From positions 744,001 to 808,000 of the forward strand of contig NZ_JBLFFL010000002.1 of NCBI RefSeq assembly GCF_051400755.1: a stretch of DNA of 64,000 bases. The letters run 5' to 3'. The notes below the pieces were generated by a model. It saw only the letters and a list, made by a program, of their open reading frames with translations. It did not search any database and was not told the origin of the DNA. The position numbers were made by a program, and so were the translations under genes. Below are positions 52,130 to 60,324 of this stretch, piece by piece. Within the stretch, counting starts at the first letter, position 1; each line of letters starts with the position of its first letter. The DNA comes from Parapedobacter sp051400755. GTDB lineage: Bacteria > Bacteroidota > Bacteroidia > Sphingobacteriales > Sphingobacteriaceae.

Positions 52130-52137
52130 CAAATATA
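52130..52137 (-). promoter_or_regulatory. -7 element of the DoxX gene promoter
   Basis: Minus-strand TATATTTG, exact TAnnTTTG match, 20 bases before the ATG. Confidence 0.5.
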
Positions 52138-52198
52138 AGCGTATATAGGCGCATTTGTTTCGCAGGCAATGCAACAATTTTAGGAAAGAATATTGGTA

Positions 52199-52235
52199 AG
52201 TAGTCCTGAAATAGTCAACTTATTTCAGGACTACT
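52199..52235. other. Perfect 15-bp inverted repeat (hairpin) after the metalloprotease gene
   Basis: AGTAGTCCTGAAATA / TATTTCAGGACTACT with a 7-base loop, 37 bases beyond the metalloprotease stop. It would form a very stable hairpin in the 3' region of the SusC-SusD-protease transcript, but there is no T-run on either strand, so it may protect the mRNA end or act with other factors rather than terminate by itself. Confidence 0.6.
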
Positions 52236-52271
52236 CATACAGAGTAGAGGCAGCTGTTGCGTGGTTATTGA

Positions 52272-54815
52272 CTATTGATGCCAGCTACACCAGCTATCGT
52301 CGATGAAATTCATGCCTGGCATTCCAATGGGCGCTCCTGGTGGCATCGTCTCTGCAGGTGCTGGCTGAAATTTGTCAGGATCCTTGTCAAAGGCCTGCAT
52401 TTGAGACAACGCAAATAGGAAAGAGGCTTTTTGCGTGGATGAAGCGCCCGACATGCTCGAATCGATCCATTGTTTAAGTTCCTGCAATTTCAACAAAGCC
52501 TGACCTCTTACGATTTCGGATGCACTTGCATCAGCGGCCAATCCCAGCAGGTATTTCAATGTGAGGTTATTGACTACGGTCTGCAAGGCGCCTGCATAGC
52601 CATCTGATGATGGTGTTTTCCACGTTTTATCAATGAGTTTATCCGCGACGTCCAAGAAGCTAGGTTGACTGGCATCGCGGGCGTTGAACTCAATCAAACG
52701 TGCGGCGCGTTGTGCATTGAGCAACGACGAGATGGTTTCCGCTGCCGCGGTTTCAGCAGCAGCAAGCGGGTCGAATGTTGGGCCGGTATGGGCGGAAAAT
52801 GTTTCTACGGTGGCCGGGAAACCAGTGGGGCGCGGCGGAATCTTGGCGATTAGTTGATCGGGCAGTGCCAACGCCTCGGGTGTAATGGTGCTCATCAGCG
52901 CATCAAAAGCGCGCCACTGTTGGGCAGGTTCCACCATGTGGGTAGGTACTTGTCCGTCGTTTTTTACGGCATGCGTAAAGTATAACCCACCTACCGATTT
53001 CGCTACTGCTTCAATCTGGTACCGGTGCAATAAATAGATCGGTACGAGAACTTCTTGGAGGGTACTCATCGGACTGCCATCTTCGATTGCTTTCTCAGAG
53101 AATCGATCCAACGTTATCCGGCGAATCTTCATCAACTTGTCTAATTCATCAATGGGATTTCCCCCATCGTCCCATTGATGTGATGCGGGATGGGTATACC
53201 CACCGATGTCGGGTATATATTGATAGCCCAGGCGGATGGTTTCGTCCATGATTTTGTCCAACTCTGCGTCCTCATCTACCCCTTCGGGAAAATCAGCATA
53301 TCCCCATAGGATGGCACGTTTATCCCAGCCACCTACACCTTTTGCGTACGCGTCAGACAGGTCCACGGTTCCGTCATCTTTCAGCGTGATACGGGGAAAT
53401 GGGTAGTCCATGACCGATGCACGTTCTTTTGGACTTGCCGCAAAATTATGGGTGAATCCCAATGTGTGGCCGATTTCATGTGCCGACAGTTGTCGAATCC
53501 GGGCCAGCGCCATTTCTTCCATTTCTTTCGATGCCGGCTTTCCGTCCTCAAAAGGCTGTAGCAATCCCACGGCTATCAGGTAATCCTGCCGATGCCTGTC
53601 CGAACCCAGGGTAATCACCCCTTTGATAATCTCGCCTGTGCGCGGATCGATATAGGAGGCACCCGACGAAAATCCCCTGGTGGGGCCTGCCCGGTTAATC
53701 CAGTTGACTACATTGTACCGAATGTCCATGGGGTCTACGCCCTCCGGCAATTCTTTCACTTGGAAGGCATCTTTATAACCGGCGGCTTCAAAAGCTTCAT
53801 TCCAGAAATTTCCCCCTTCGATAAGCGCTGTTTTAACGGGCTCTGGAGCACCTCGATCTACGTAGTAGACAATGGGCTCAATCGGTTCGCTTGTGGCTGC
53901 ATTGGGATCCTGCTTAGCAAGCCGGTGGCGCCGGGTGAATCTTTTGATCAGCGGTTCGCTCATTGGCGCCGAGAAATCCCAGTAGCTGAACAGGTTGAAA
54001 CTGGACCTCGGATCAAACTTCCGAGGCTTGTAACCGGCTGGGGGTAACTCGACAAACGACTGGTGTTCTTTCACGGTAATGGCCGTTGGGTCAGGAGCTA
54101 CGCCACCGCTGTCACCCCTGCCTCTTCCGCCGGCTGCTGCTCCTCCTGTAAATGTCAATACCGCCTCGAATTCAGTGTTTTTGGGGAAGTTTTTGGTGTT
54201 TGGCATATAAACGGCGGAACGAGCTTCATCCACTCGGTAAGTGGCCCCGCCACTGCTGCTGCCGGCTGAAGGGCCGCGTCCACCACCGCTGAAGCCTCCC
54301 CCGCCAAGGCCCCCCGCGATACCTTGCGCATCGCGAATAAGAAATGGAGTTAGATCGACCAGGGCCTTGTCGCCCTCTAGTGCAACGGGTGGAAAGGCCC
54401 ATATCACGGACTTTGCAAACGCATTCTCAACAGCGTTGATTTCATCTGGATTTTGGGTGATTGCCCGGTACGTCAGATTGGGTTCTTCCAGGAAAATTTT
54501 GGGCCCTACTTTGGTGAACTTCGCAACTTCAGCGGAAGCCCTTCCTCTTTCGGCTCCGCGTCCCGCACCATCCGTAAGCGACGTGAAATACAGAAACTCC
54601 TGATCAAACTTGTCGATTTCGAGAAATATTTTCCCCGTTTTTTCTTCATAGTAAAAATCAAAATAGCCTTCAAATTTCTGCATTCCCTGCGTAGCCGAAG
54701 CAATTGAAGATGCGGGGGATGCTGCCTGTGGTCGGCCAGCAGGTGCATTTTGGCCATGGGAGAACCCGCATACCGCGAGCAACCCCATCATTAATGATAA
54801 TTTGTATAACTTCAT
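52272..54815 (-). CDS. Secreted zinc-dependent metalloprotease (metzincin, DUF5117/DUF5118 type)
   Basis: 847 residues with a signal peptide ending in SHGQ. The catalytic motif HEIGHTLGFTHN gives His446, Glu447, His450 and His456, and the Met-turn reads ASVMDYPFPRI. The first ~350 residues hold the DUF5118/DUF5117-like part (EKTGKIFLEIDKFDQEFLYF, RKFDPRSSFNLFSYWDFSAP). It should cleave peptide bonds outside the cytoplasm. ATG 54815 (MKLYKLSLMM) fits the signal peptide; a longer frame reaches 54935 but crosses into the SusD gene. Third gene of the SusC-SusD-protease operon (13-base gap). Confidence 0.92.
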   Translation of the reverse strand: MKLYKLSLMMGLLAVCGFSHGQNAPAGRPQAASPASSIASATQGMQKFEGYFDFYYEEKTGKIFLEIDKFDQEFLYFTSLTDGAGRGAERGRASAEVAKFTKVGPKIFLEEPNLTYRAITQNPDEINAVENAFAKSVIWAFPPVALEGDKALVDLTPFLIRDAQGIAGGLGGGGFSGGGRGPSAGSSSGGATYRVDEARSAVYMPNTKNFPKNTEFEAVLTFTGGAAAGGRGRGDSGGVAPDPTAITVKEHQSFVELPPAGYKPRKFDPRSSFNLFSYWDFSAPMSEPLIKRFTRRHRLAKQDPNAATSEPIEPIVYYVDRGAPEPVKTALIEGGNFWNEAFEAAGYKDAFQVKELPEGVDPMDIRYNVVNWINRAGPTRGFSSGASYIDPRTGEIIKGVITLGSDRHRQDYLIAVGLLQPFEDGKPASKEMEEMALARIRQLSAHEIGHTLGFTHNFAASPKERASVMDYPFPRITLKDDGTVDLSDAYAKGVGGWDKRAILWGYADFPEGVDEDAELDKIMDETIRLGYQYIPDIGGYTHPASHQWDDGGNPIDELDKLMKIRRITLDRFSEKAIEDGSPMSTLQEVLVPIYLLHRYQIEAVAKSVGGLYFTHAVKNDGQVPTHMVEPAQQWRAFDALMSTITPEALALPDQLIAKIPPRPTGFPATVETFSAHTGPTFDPLAAAETAAAETISSLLNAQRAARLIEFNARDASQPSFLDVADKLIDKTWKTPSSDGYAGALQTVVNNLTLKYLLGLAADASASEIVRGQALLKLQELKQWIDSSMSGASSTQKASFLFALSQMQAFDKDPDKFQPAPAETMPPGAPIGMPGMNFIDDSWCSWHQ

Positions 54816-54828
54816 TGGTTTTATTGTG

Positions 54829-56316
54829 TTATGGATTGGGTTCACATAATTTATTGATAGCCATCTCGTTGCCGGACATCGGCCATATGTATTTGCTGTC
54901 ATCCGGATCAACCGTTGGCGAAATACCCCCTGCACTGGATTTGCCCGGTAGGGGAAGCTGCAACCGTAGGAGATCGGGGACGCGGGCGCCTTCGCCCAAC
55001 AATTCGATTTTTCGTTCCTGCAAGATGGTATTGATCAGCGCTTCCTGTGAGCCTGTGCTGGCAGGGGCAAATTCATAGTTGCTGTCCGATCGTTGCCTTA
55101 CCGCATTCAGCAGCGCCACGGATCTGCTCAAGTCAGAAGCGGATGTCCTGGCCAATGCTTCTGCCTGCATCAGCAGTACGTCAGCATACCGGATGACCGG
55201 AATCCAGTCCGAGAAGGTGGAGGGAACTTTATACTTAGACAACCATTTCTGTCCGGTATTAACCAATACCAGATTCTTACGCGCATCCGTCGATGACGCT
55301 GAAAATGTGGGGTCAGACAATGTGCCCAATGGATTGAGGTAAAACTCGGCATTGCCCGGCGCTGAATTGAAATAGTAAGCGAGCTGATTTTGTGTGCCCG
55401 GGGTCTCCTGTGCGGTGAAGGGCAAGGAAAATACCGACTCCGATCCTGCATAACTGCCGCCGAAAACGGCTGTAATATCGCCTTCGAGGCCGTTTTCGAC
55501 TCCTGATGGTGCTCGGAACGGTGCGGTAGGCGAGACGATCTTATTGCCCTCAGTGACGACTTGTGAATATTCGCCGCGCACTAGGTAGACACGCATTTTT
55601 AATGCAATCGCGGTATTTTTGTGAGCCCTGATGGTGTTTTTTACCGCATCTCCCTGCGTATTTGGCAACCCGGCCTCGGCCTCGTCCAGATCGCTCAGTA
55701 TCTGTGCATACACCTCAGCTACAGAGCTTCTTGCCAATTCGTTGTTTGCCGATGTCCGCTCGGCGTTCAAACGCAAGGGTAGTCCTGGGCTTGCGCCGTT
55801 ATCCATGACATAAGGCTTTGCGTACATCTGCAACAGGGCAAAATACGAAAGTGCCCTAACGAACTTAGCCTCTCCGGCGTAGTTCGCATACAACTCGTCC
55901 GATATCTTATTCCGGTTGATTTCCAACCCCTCGAGAAAGGTATTAACGCGGTTGATGGTGGCATATCCGTTGCTCCAAAGTGAGTTCACTTCGCTCGTGC
56001 TGGAATTCACGCTGTGGAGCCATGTTTGCTGGCCGGTCACGATGTTGGGTTTATTCATGATGAACTCATCGGCCCGCAATTCGTTGTAGATGATCAATCG
56101 GCCGCCATAGAATCCGCCGTCCTTCATCGACGCATATAGGCCATTTACCTGCGCTTCTATCCGGTCTGGCGTATCAAATGCGCTGGCATCCGAAAGGCTG
56201 GTCAACATATCCGGTTCCAATAGATCTTTGCTGCACGATACCGCGGCCATGAGCAGGAGACTCAGTAGTCCCACTTTGGAAATATATCGTTTGTTAGCTG
56301 TTTTCAATGTGTTCAT
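54829..56316 (-). CDS. SusD/RagB-family outer-membrane lipoprotein
   Basis: 495 residues, lipobox AAVSC (Cys28). SusD proteins are lids on SusC barrels and bind nutrient oligomers. TPR-like helices in the middle (EINRNKISDELYANYAGEAK, FVRALSYFALLQMYAKPYVM) and a C-terminal region with YADVLLMQAEALART and LLNAVRQRSDSNYEFAP, then RLQLPLPGKSSAGGISPTVD. Its partner SusC ends 18 bases before it, and the metalloprotease gene is 13 bases after. Ligand unknown; the protease suggests peptides. Confidence 0.95.
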   Translation of the reverse strand: MNTLKTANKRYISKVGLLSLLLMAAVSCSKDLLEPDMLTSLSDASAFDTPDRIEAQVNGLYASMKDGGFYGGRLIIYNELRADEFIMNKPNIVTGQQTWLHSVNSSTSEVNSLWSNGYATINRVNTFLEGLEINRNKISDELYANYAGEAKFVRALSYFALLQMYAKPYVMDNGASPGLPLRLNAERTSANNELARSSVAEVYAQILSDLDEAEAGLPNTQGDAVKNTIRAHKNTAIALKMRVYLVRGEYSQVVTEGNKIVSPTAPFRAPSGVENGLEGDITAVFGGSYAGSESVFSLPFTAQETPGTQNQLAYYFNSAPGNAEFYLNPLGTLSDPTFSASSTDARKNLVLVNTGQKWLSKYKVPSTFSDWIPVIRYADVLLMQAEALARTSASDLSRSVALLNAVRQRSDSNYEFAPASTGSQEALINTILQERKIELLGEGARVPDLLRLQLPLPGKSSAGGISPTVDPDDSKYIWPMSGNEMAINKLCEPNP

Positions 56317-56334
56317 TGTTTCAGTTTTTAGTCG

Positions 56335-59300
56335 TTAAAACCCGATGTTAAGTCCCAATGTATATGACCTCCCCGCCGGGACCGAATTTTTGTCCCGTCC
56401 GGCGCCCGTGTTTGAATCTCCGTCGGCTGAGATTTCTGGATCGGAACCGGTATATTTTGTATAAAGGATGAAATTCCCCGCAGAGGCATAAAGCCGGATG
56501 GAACTGATGCCCGCTTTCGAGTAGAGCCGTTGTGGAAATCGATACCCAAGTGATACATTGCTCAATTTGATATACGAGCCATCTTCTACGTTTGCGGAGT
56601 GCATGATGACCGAGCCGCTCGCCTGCTGGTCATTGTAATGTAGTTTGGGAACATCCGTTATTTGACCTTCGTGTGTCCAGCGCCTCATGATTTCGGGCGA
56701 ATTGTTGAAAAAGCGATTGTCGAGTAGGGTGGCCCGGGTGCCGTTGTACATCTTGTTGCCGCCGGAATAAACGATGTTGACCAACAAGTCGACATTGCCA
56801 TAGGTGAGTGTGTTGTTGAATCCCCCGAAATAAGTGGGCATGGAATTTCCAAGGACAACACCGTCGCCATAGAGGTCGATTGCGGGAGCCGGGGAACCGT
56901 CGAGGTAGGTATACTCGGATCCCACCGGATTGTATTGGACTTCTTCACCATTTCGGTTGATGTACTTCCGTAGTCCGTTGGCTGGATTTACGCCGGTGGT
57001 CCTGACGACATAGATGGCACCGACTTGATAACCCACTCGCGTGATATTCGACGTTTCGATGCCTGATGACCAGATGTCTTGGTTTTCATTGGCCAGCGAG
57101 GTTACGCGGTTCTTTAGTGTGCTGATATTGAAGTTGGCGTTCCATGTAAATCTTCCATTGTTTACCACGTGTGCATCGATGTTGAATTCGAGTCCGCGGT
57201 TATACATCAAACCGACGTTGGTGGTGATGGAGTTGTCCGGAATTCCCTTGGAGGGAGCCTGTTGTGCATCCAGAATCATGCCGTCGATGTTGTTGTGGTA
57301 ATAGTCGGCATCCAACGTGATGCGATCGTTGAGAAAGCCGATGTTGAAACCGATGTCCATTTTTTTGCTGGTTTCCCACTGGAGTTCTGGGTTGCCCGAT
57401 TGCGAGGGTGCAAGTGAGGGCAAACCGTTGTACACGCCTGAGCTGTACAGTGAGAGCGATGGATAGTTGCCGATATTTACATTGCCAACCTGCCCATAAC
57501 TGGCCCTTATCTTAAACGACGATATGGTTCTCGATAAGGCCGATTGTTTGAAGAACGCTTCCTCAGACAGGTTCCAACCCACCGATGCGCCACCGAAATC
57601 ACCGTATTTGAGCCCTGCCGCCAATCCCGAAAATCCGTCTTTCCGGAAGCTGCCGCTCAGCAAATATTTCTTTTTGTAGTCGTAGTTGACGCTGGTGAAA
57701 TAGGAGCGAAAGCCATTTTCGCCCAAGCTGCCACTGGAACCGCTTGTTTCGGCATAACTTCCCTCAAAGATTTCAAAAAAGCGATCGTTCAGGTTTCTCC
57801 TCGTAACCCCCCAATTGTTGGTGTTCGTATGGATTTCCTCGTATCCAGCCAATATATTTAGCCCATGGTGTTCGCCTATCGTACTTACGTAGTTTAATGT
57901 GGTGGTAAATGCGGTTCGCCGGTTTTTGTTAAAGGCGTTGTTTGCCTGCCCATTCCCCGCAAATCCACCTGCTTGATAGGGATTGTTGAACGAACGGTTT
58001 TCAGAAGTCAGGTCATTCAGGCTGTAGTTGATCTTAAATTTCAGTTCCCTGACGAATTCATATTCCAAAAACGCTGTTCCGAGAAGGGAGCGACTCTCGG
58101 AAGTGAATTGGTCATGTTCTAGTTGAGGCAACGGATTGTAATAACCCGTCAGTAGGGTGTTGGCACCGTAGCCGATCCCGGCACCCTCGATATTGTAGGA
58201 ACCATCTTCGTTAAACGGCGATAGATTGGGAGGGAGCACCATCGCTTCGCGTGCGAGGTTGTTCAATCCAAACGCTGAGCCCACCCCATGTGTGAGGTTG
58301 TCATTGACTGAGTTGGACCAATTTAGGTTTGTACCGATGGTCATGTTTTTGGTTAGTTTATGGTCTAGGTTCAAACGTGCATTTTTACGTTCAAACGTGT
58401 TCTTTACCATGAAACCTTCTTGATCGGTATAGCCGAGAGAAACGAAATAAGAGGTAGACTCGCTTGCCCCCGAGATATTCAAGCTATGGTTGTGCGAGGT
58501 GCCGGTCTGATAGACATAGTCATACCAGTCGGTGCGGACAGTGGTGCCGTCAGACCAGGTTTGCAAGAAGTAAGCGGGATCGGATCCAATATTGGCAAGG
58601 GCTTCGTTTTTGATCATGATATAGTCCTCTGCTCCCAACACTTTCATCAGTTTCGGCGGTGTAGTTCGTCCGACCCATCCGTCATAGTTGACTCTGGCCT
58701 GTCCCTGTTTCCCTTTCTTGGTGGTGATTACGACGACACCATTGGCGGCGCGGGATCCGTAGATGGCCGTTGCAGAAGCGTCTTTTAACACTTCCATCGA
58801 CTCGATGTCATTTGGGTCAAGCGTAGATAACGGATTGTTCTCTGCTGTATTTCCAACATCACCGGTAAAAGAGGTGATGCCGTCGATGATGATCAAGGGG
58901 TAGGAGCTAAGCTGGATAGAGTTGGTGCCGCGTATGCGGAATACGGGAGCGGCGTTTAACGAACCACCGCTGGATGTGATCTTGACACCGGCGGCCTGTC
59001 CGGCCAGCGCCTGATCGAAACTCGATACGGGCCGTGTTGCAATTGCGGCACCACTAATATGGGAAGAAGATCCAGTAAACTCGGCTCTGTTTTGCGTGGT
59101 GTAACCGGATACCACAACCTCCTCCAGTGAAGTGGCATCTGCTTCCAAGGCGATACTCATGTCAGCATTTGCCTTTATTCGCTGGGTTTTGTATCCGATA
59201 TACGAGATGATCAAGATGGCGTTATCGGCGGTCCGGATTGTAAATCTTCCCGCTTCATCGGTCGTAACTCCTGTGGTTTTCCCTTCGACTTTTATCGAAA

Positions 59301-59511
59301 CGCCTGCCAGGGGTTCCTTTGAGACGCCATCAACTACAACGCCTTGTATCGTAATATCTGCCATCAGTTTCAGGTTGCTGTTCCCCCTGATTGGTGTAGT
59401 TGGAGCAGCCTGCAATGTCTGAATGGTGCATATACACGGTACCATGCAGCAAATCAAGACGGAGGGCAAGGCTTTTAGCACAATTGGTAGCAAATCGCTT
59501 AGTTTTTTCAT
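56335..59511 (-). CDS. SusC/RagA-family TonB-linked outer-membrane protein
   Basis: 1058 residues. After a signal peptide comes a CarboxypepD-reg-like domain (TIQGVVVDGVSKEPLAGVSI to about residue 135), then the SusC plug (EEVVVSGYTTQNRAEFTGSS, GVKITSSGGSLNAAPVFRIR with the family GxNS motif nearby, YGSRAANGVVVITTKKGKQG) and a barrel ending in LGLNIGF. It imports oligomers with SusD. There is no STN domain, so no anti-sigma-factor coupling is expected. First gene of a SusC-SusD-metalloprotease operon that looks like a peptide-use locus. 813 bases of intergenic DNA lie upstream. No exact -7 element is evident. Confidence 0.95.
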   Translation of the reverse strand: MKKLSDLLPIVLKALPSVLICCMVPCICTIQTLQAAPTTPIRGNSNLKLMADITIQGVVVDGVSKEPLAGVSIKVEGKTTGVTTDEAGRFTIRTADNAILIISYIGYKTQRIKANADMSIALEADATSLEEVVVSGYTTQNRAEFTGSSSHISGAAIATRPVSSFDQALAGQAAGVKITSSGGSLNAAPVFRIRGTNSIQLSSYPLIIIDGITSFTGDVGNTAENNPLSTLDPNDIESMEVLKDASATAIYGSRAANGVVVITTKKGKQGQARVNYDGWVGRTTPPKLMKVLGAEDYIMIKNEALANIGSDPAYFLQTWSDGTTVRTDWYDYVYQTGTSHNHSLNISGASESTSYFVSLGYTDQEGFMVKNTFERKNARLNLDHKLTKNMTIGTNLNWSNSVNDNLTHGVGSAFGLNNLAREAMVLPPNLSPFNEDGSYNIEGAGIGYGANTLLTGYYNPLPQLEHDQFTSESRSLLGTAFLEYEFVRELKFKINYSLNDLTSENRSFNNPYQAGGFAGNGQANNAFNKNRRTAFTTTLNYVSTIGEHHGLNILAGYEEIHTNTNNWGVTRRNLNDRFFEIFEGSYAETSGSSGSLGENGFRSYFTSVNYDYKKKYLLSGSFRKDGFSGLAAGLKYGDFGGASVGWNLSEEAFFKQSALSRTISSFKIRASYGQVGNVNIGNYPSLSLYSSGVYNGLPSLAPSQSGNPELQWETSKKMDIGFNIGFLNDRITLDADYYHNNIDGMILDAQQAPSKGIPDNSITTNVGLMYNRGLEFNIDAHVVNNGRFTWNANFNISTLKNRVTSLANENQDIWSSGIETSNITRVGYQVGAIYVVRTTGVNPANGLRKYINRNGEEVQYNPVGSEYTYLDGSPAPAIDLYGDGVVLGNSMPTYFGGFNNTLTYGNVDLLVNIVYSGGNKMYNGTRATLLDNRFFNNSPEIMRRWTHEGQITDVPKLHYNDQQASGSVIMHSANVEDGSYIKLSNVSLGYRFPQRLYSKAGISSIRLYASAGNFILYTKYTGSDPEISADGDSNTGAGRDKNSVPAGRSYTLGLNIGF

Positions 59512-59648
59512 GCTTTCTTGTGAATGTTTGATGAGTCATTTAATGGGTTAATTGAACAAAAGGAGACAACCGCCCACTTGCTAATTTGCGTTGTTAACTA
59601 ATCAAACATCTACAATCATCCGAGATGGGACACGTGATTTCCCATTTT

Positions 59649-59683
59649 TTTGACGCAATTGTAAATACTTTTGTATACCTTTG
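59649..59683 (+). promoter_or_regulatory. Promoter of a free-standing small RNA
   Basis: TTTG at 59649-59652 and two close -7 elements, TACTTTTG (59666-59673) and TACCTTTG (59676-59683), both exact TAnnTTTG, facing away from susC. TACCTTTG is 23 bases from the TTTG, about the Bacteroidota spacing. Confidence 0.6.
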
Positions 59684-59689
59684 GCCATT

Positions 59690-59807
59690 TGATTGATACC
59701 GTAACGGTTTGATCAAAGCAAAAGGAGATATCAGTCTCGCAAATTCGTGTTTCGGACTGGTCTCATTAATTAAGCCGGCAAAGGATGCACCCTTTGTCGG
59801 TTTTTTT
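59690..59807 (+). ncRNA. Probable structured small RNA with its own promoter and terminator
   Basis: A 118-base unit that starts near 59690 from a strong -7 element and ends at a strong terminator, with no gene in it or downstream for 500 bases. Helices: ACCG/CGGT inside a TTTGAT/ATCAAA pairing (59688-59717), a stem GAGA-tat-CAGTC / GACTG-g-TCTC (59725-59764) with an 18-base loop, and the terminator hairpin. I recognise no known family (not 4.5S, tmRNA, 6S or RNase P). It is divergent from susC, so a trans- or cis-acting regulator of that locus is one possibility. Confidence 0.5.
59775..59807 (+). terminator. Intrinsic terminator of the small RNA unit
   Basis: CCGGCAAAGG / CCTTTGTCGG (10 paired bases with one G-T, 6-base loop) followed by seven T. 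Confidence 0.8.
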
Positions 59808-59821
59808 GTGATGTTTGTTGT

Positions 59822-60240
59822 GGATTCCTAGTTCATCGGCAATATTTTAGTTTGAGTTAAATTTATTTGTTGTTTGTGCTTCTATTTTCATTTTAAATAT
59901 TGTCTATTGATCAATAAATGTATGCGAATTCAATATTAATGATAAAGTTAGTTGATTTCTATAAAAAATTAATACTTTAATAGAAAACATAAACAAAAAA
60001 ATAAAACTTTTTTTAAATTAATGTTATGTATTGTGTTTTTGTTACAAAAAAACTCATTTTATTGAAAAATATATAAAATAAAATGTAAATTACATATATA
60101 TCTAATCTATAAAATGGGTTTTTTTGTGTTTTTTGAATAAACTATTTTGCTTTTTCTTGTTGCTTTTTGCCATTCTAATTTTTTCACTTTCAAAATAGTG
60201 GTATTCAAATTTAAATTCGCTTAATTTCAATCGATCTGAG
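59822..60240. other. AT-rich island without genes
   Basis: About 420 bases almost free of G and C (AT runs, many A/T tracts) between the small RNA terminator and the rocD promoter region. No frame of note, no hairpin I can name. Gene-free and sharply different from the rest of the window. Confidence 0.8.
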
Positions 60241-60312
60241 CGGCTTCGTCCAGGTGCTTGAAGTGGAGTGATTTGTTTGGGGCCTGATGCGGCAATTATC
60301 GCGAAAGAATGT

Positions 60313-60320
60313 TAATTTTG
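60313..60320 (+). promoter_or_regulatory. -7 element 4 bases from the rocD ATG
   Basis: TAATTTTG, exact TAnnTTTG match, just before the ATG at 60325. Predicts a leaderless rocD mRNA. Confidence 0.6.
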
Positions 60321-60324
60321 GCTC

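Noticed and set aside
59690..60324. Riboswitch or leader controlling rocD
   Set aside because: A strong terminator at 59775-59807 and 500 AT-rich bases separate the structured RNA from rocD, which has its own -7 element at 60313.
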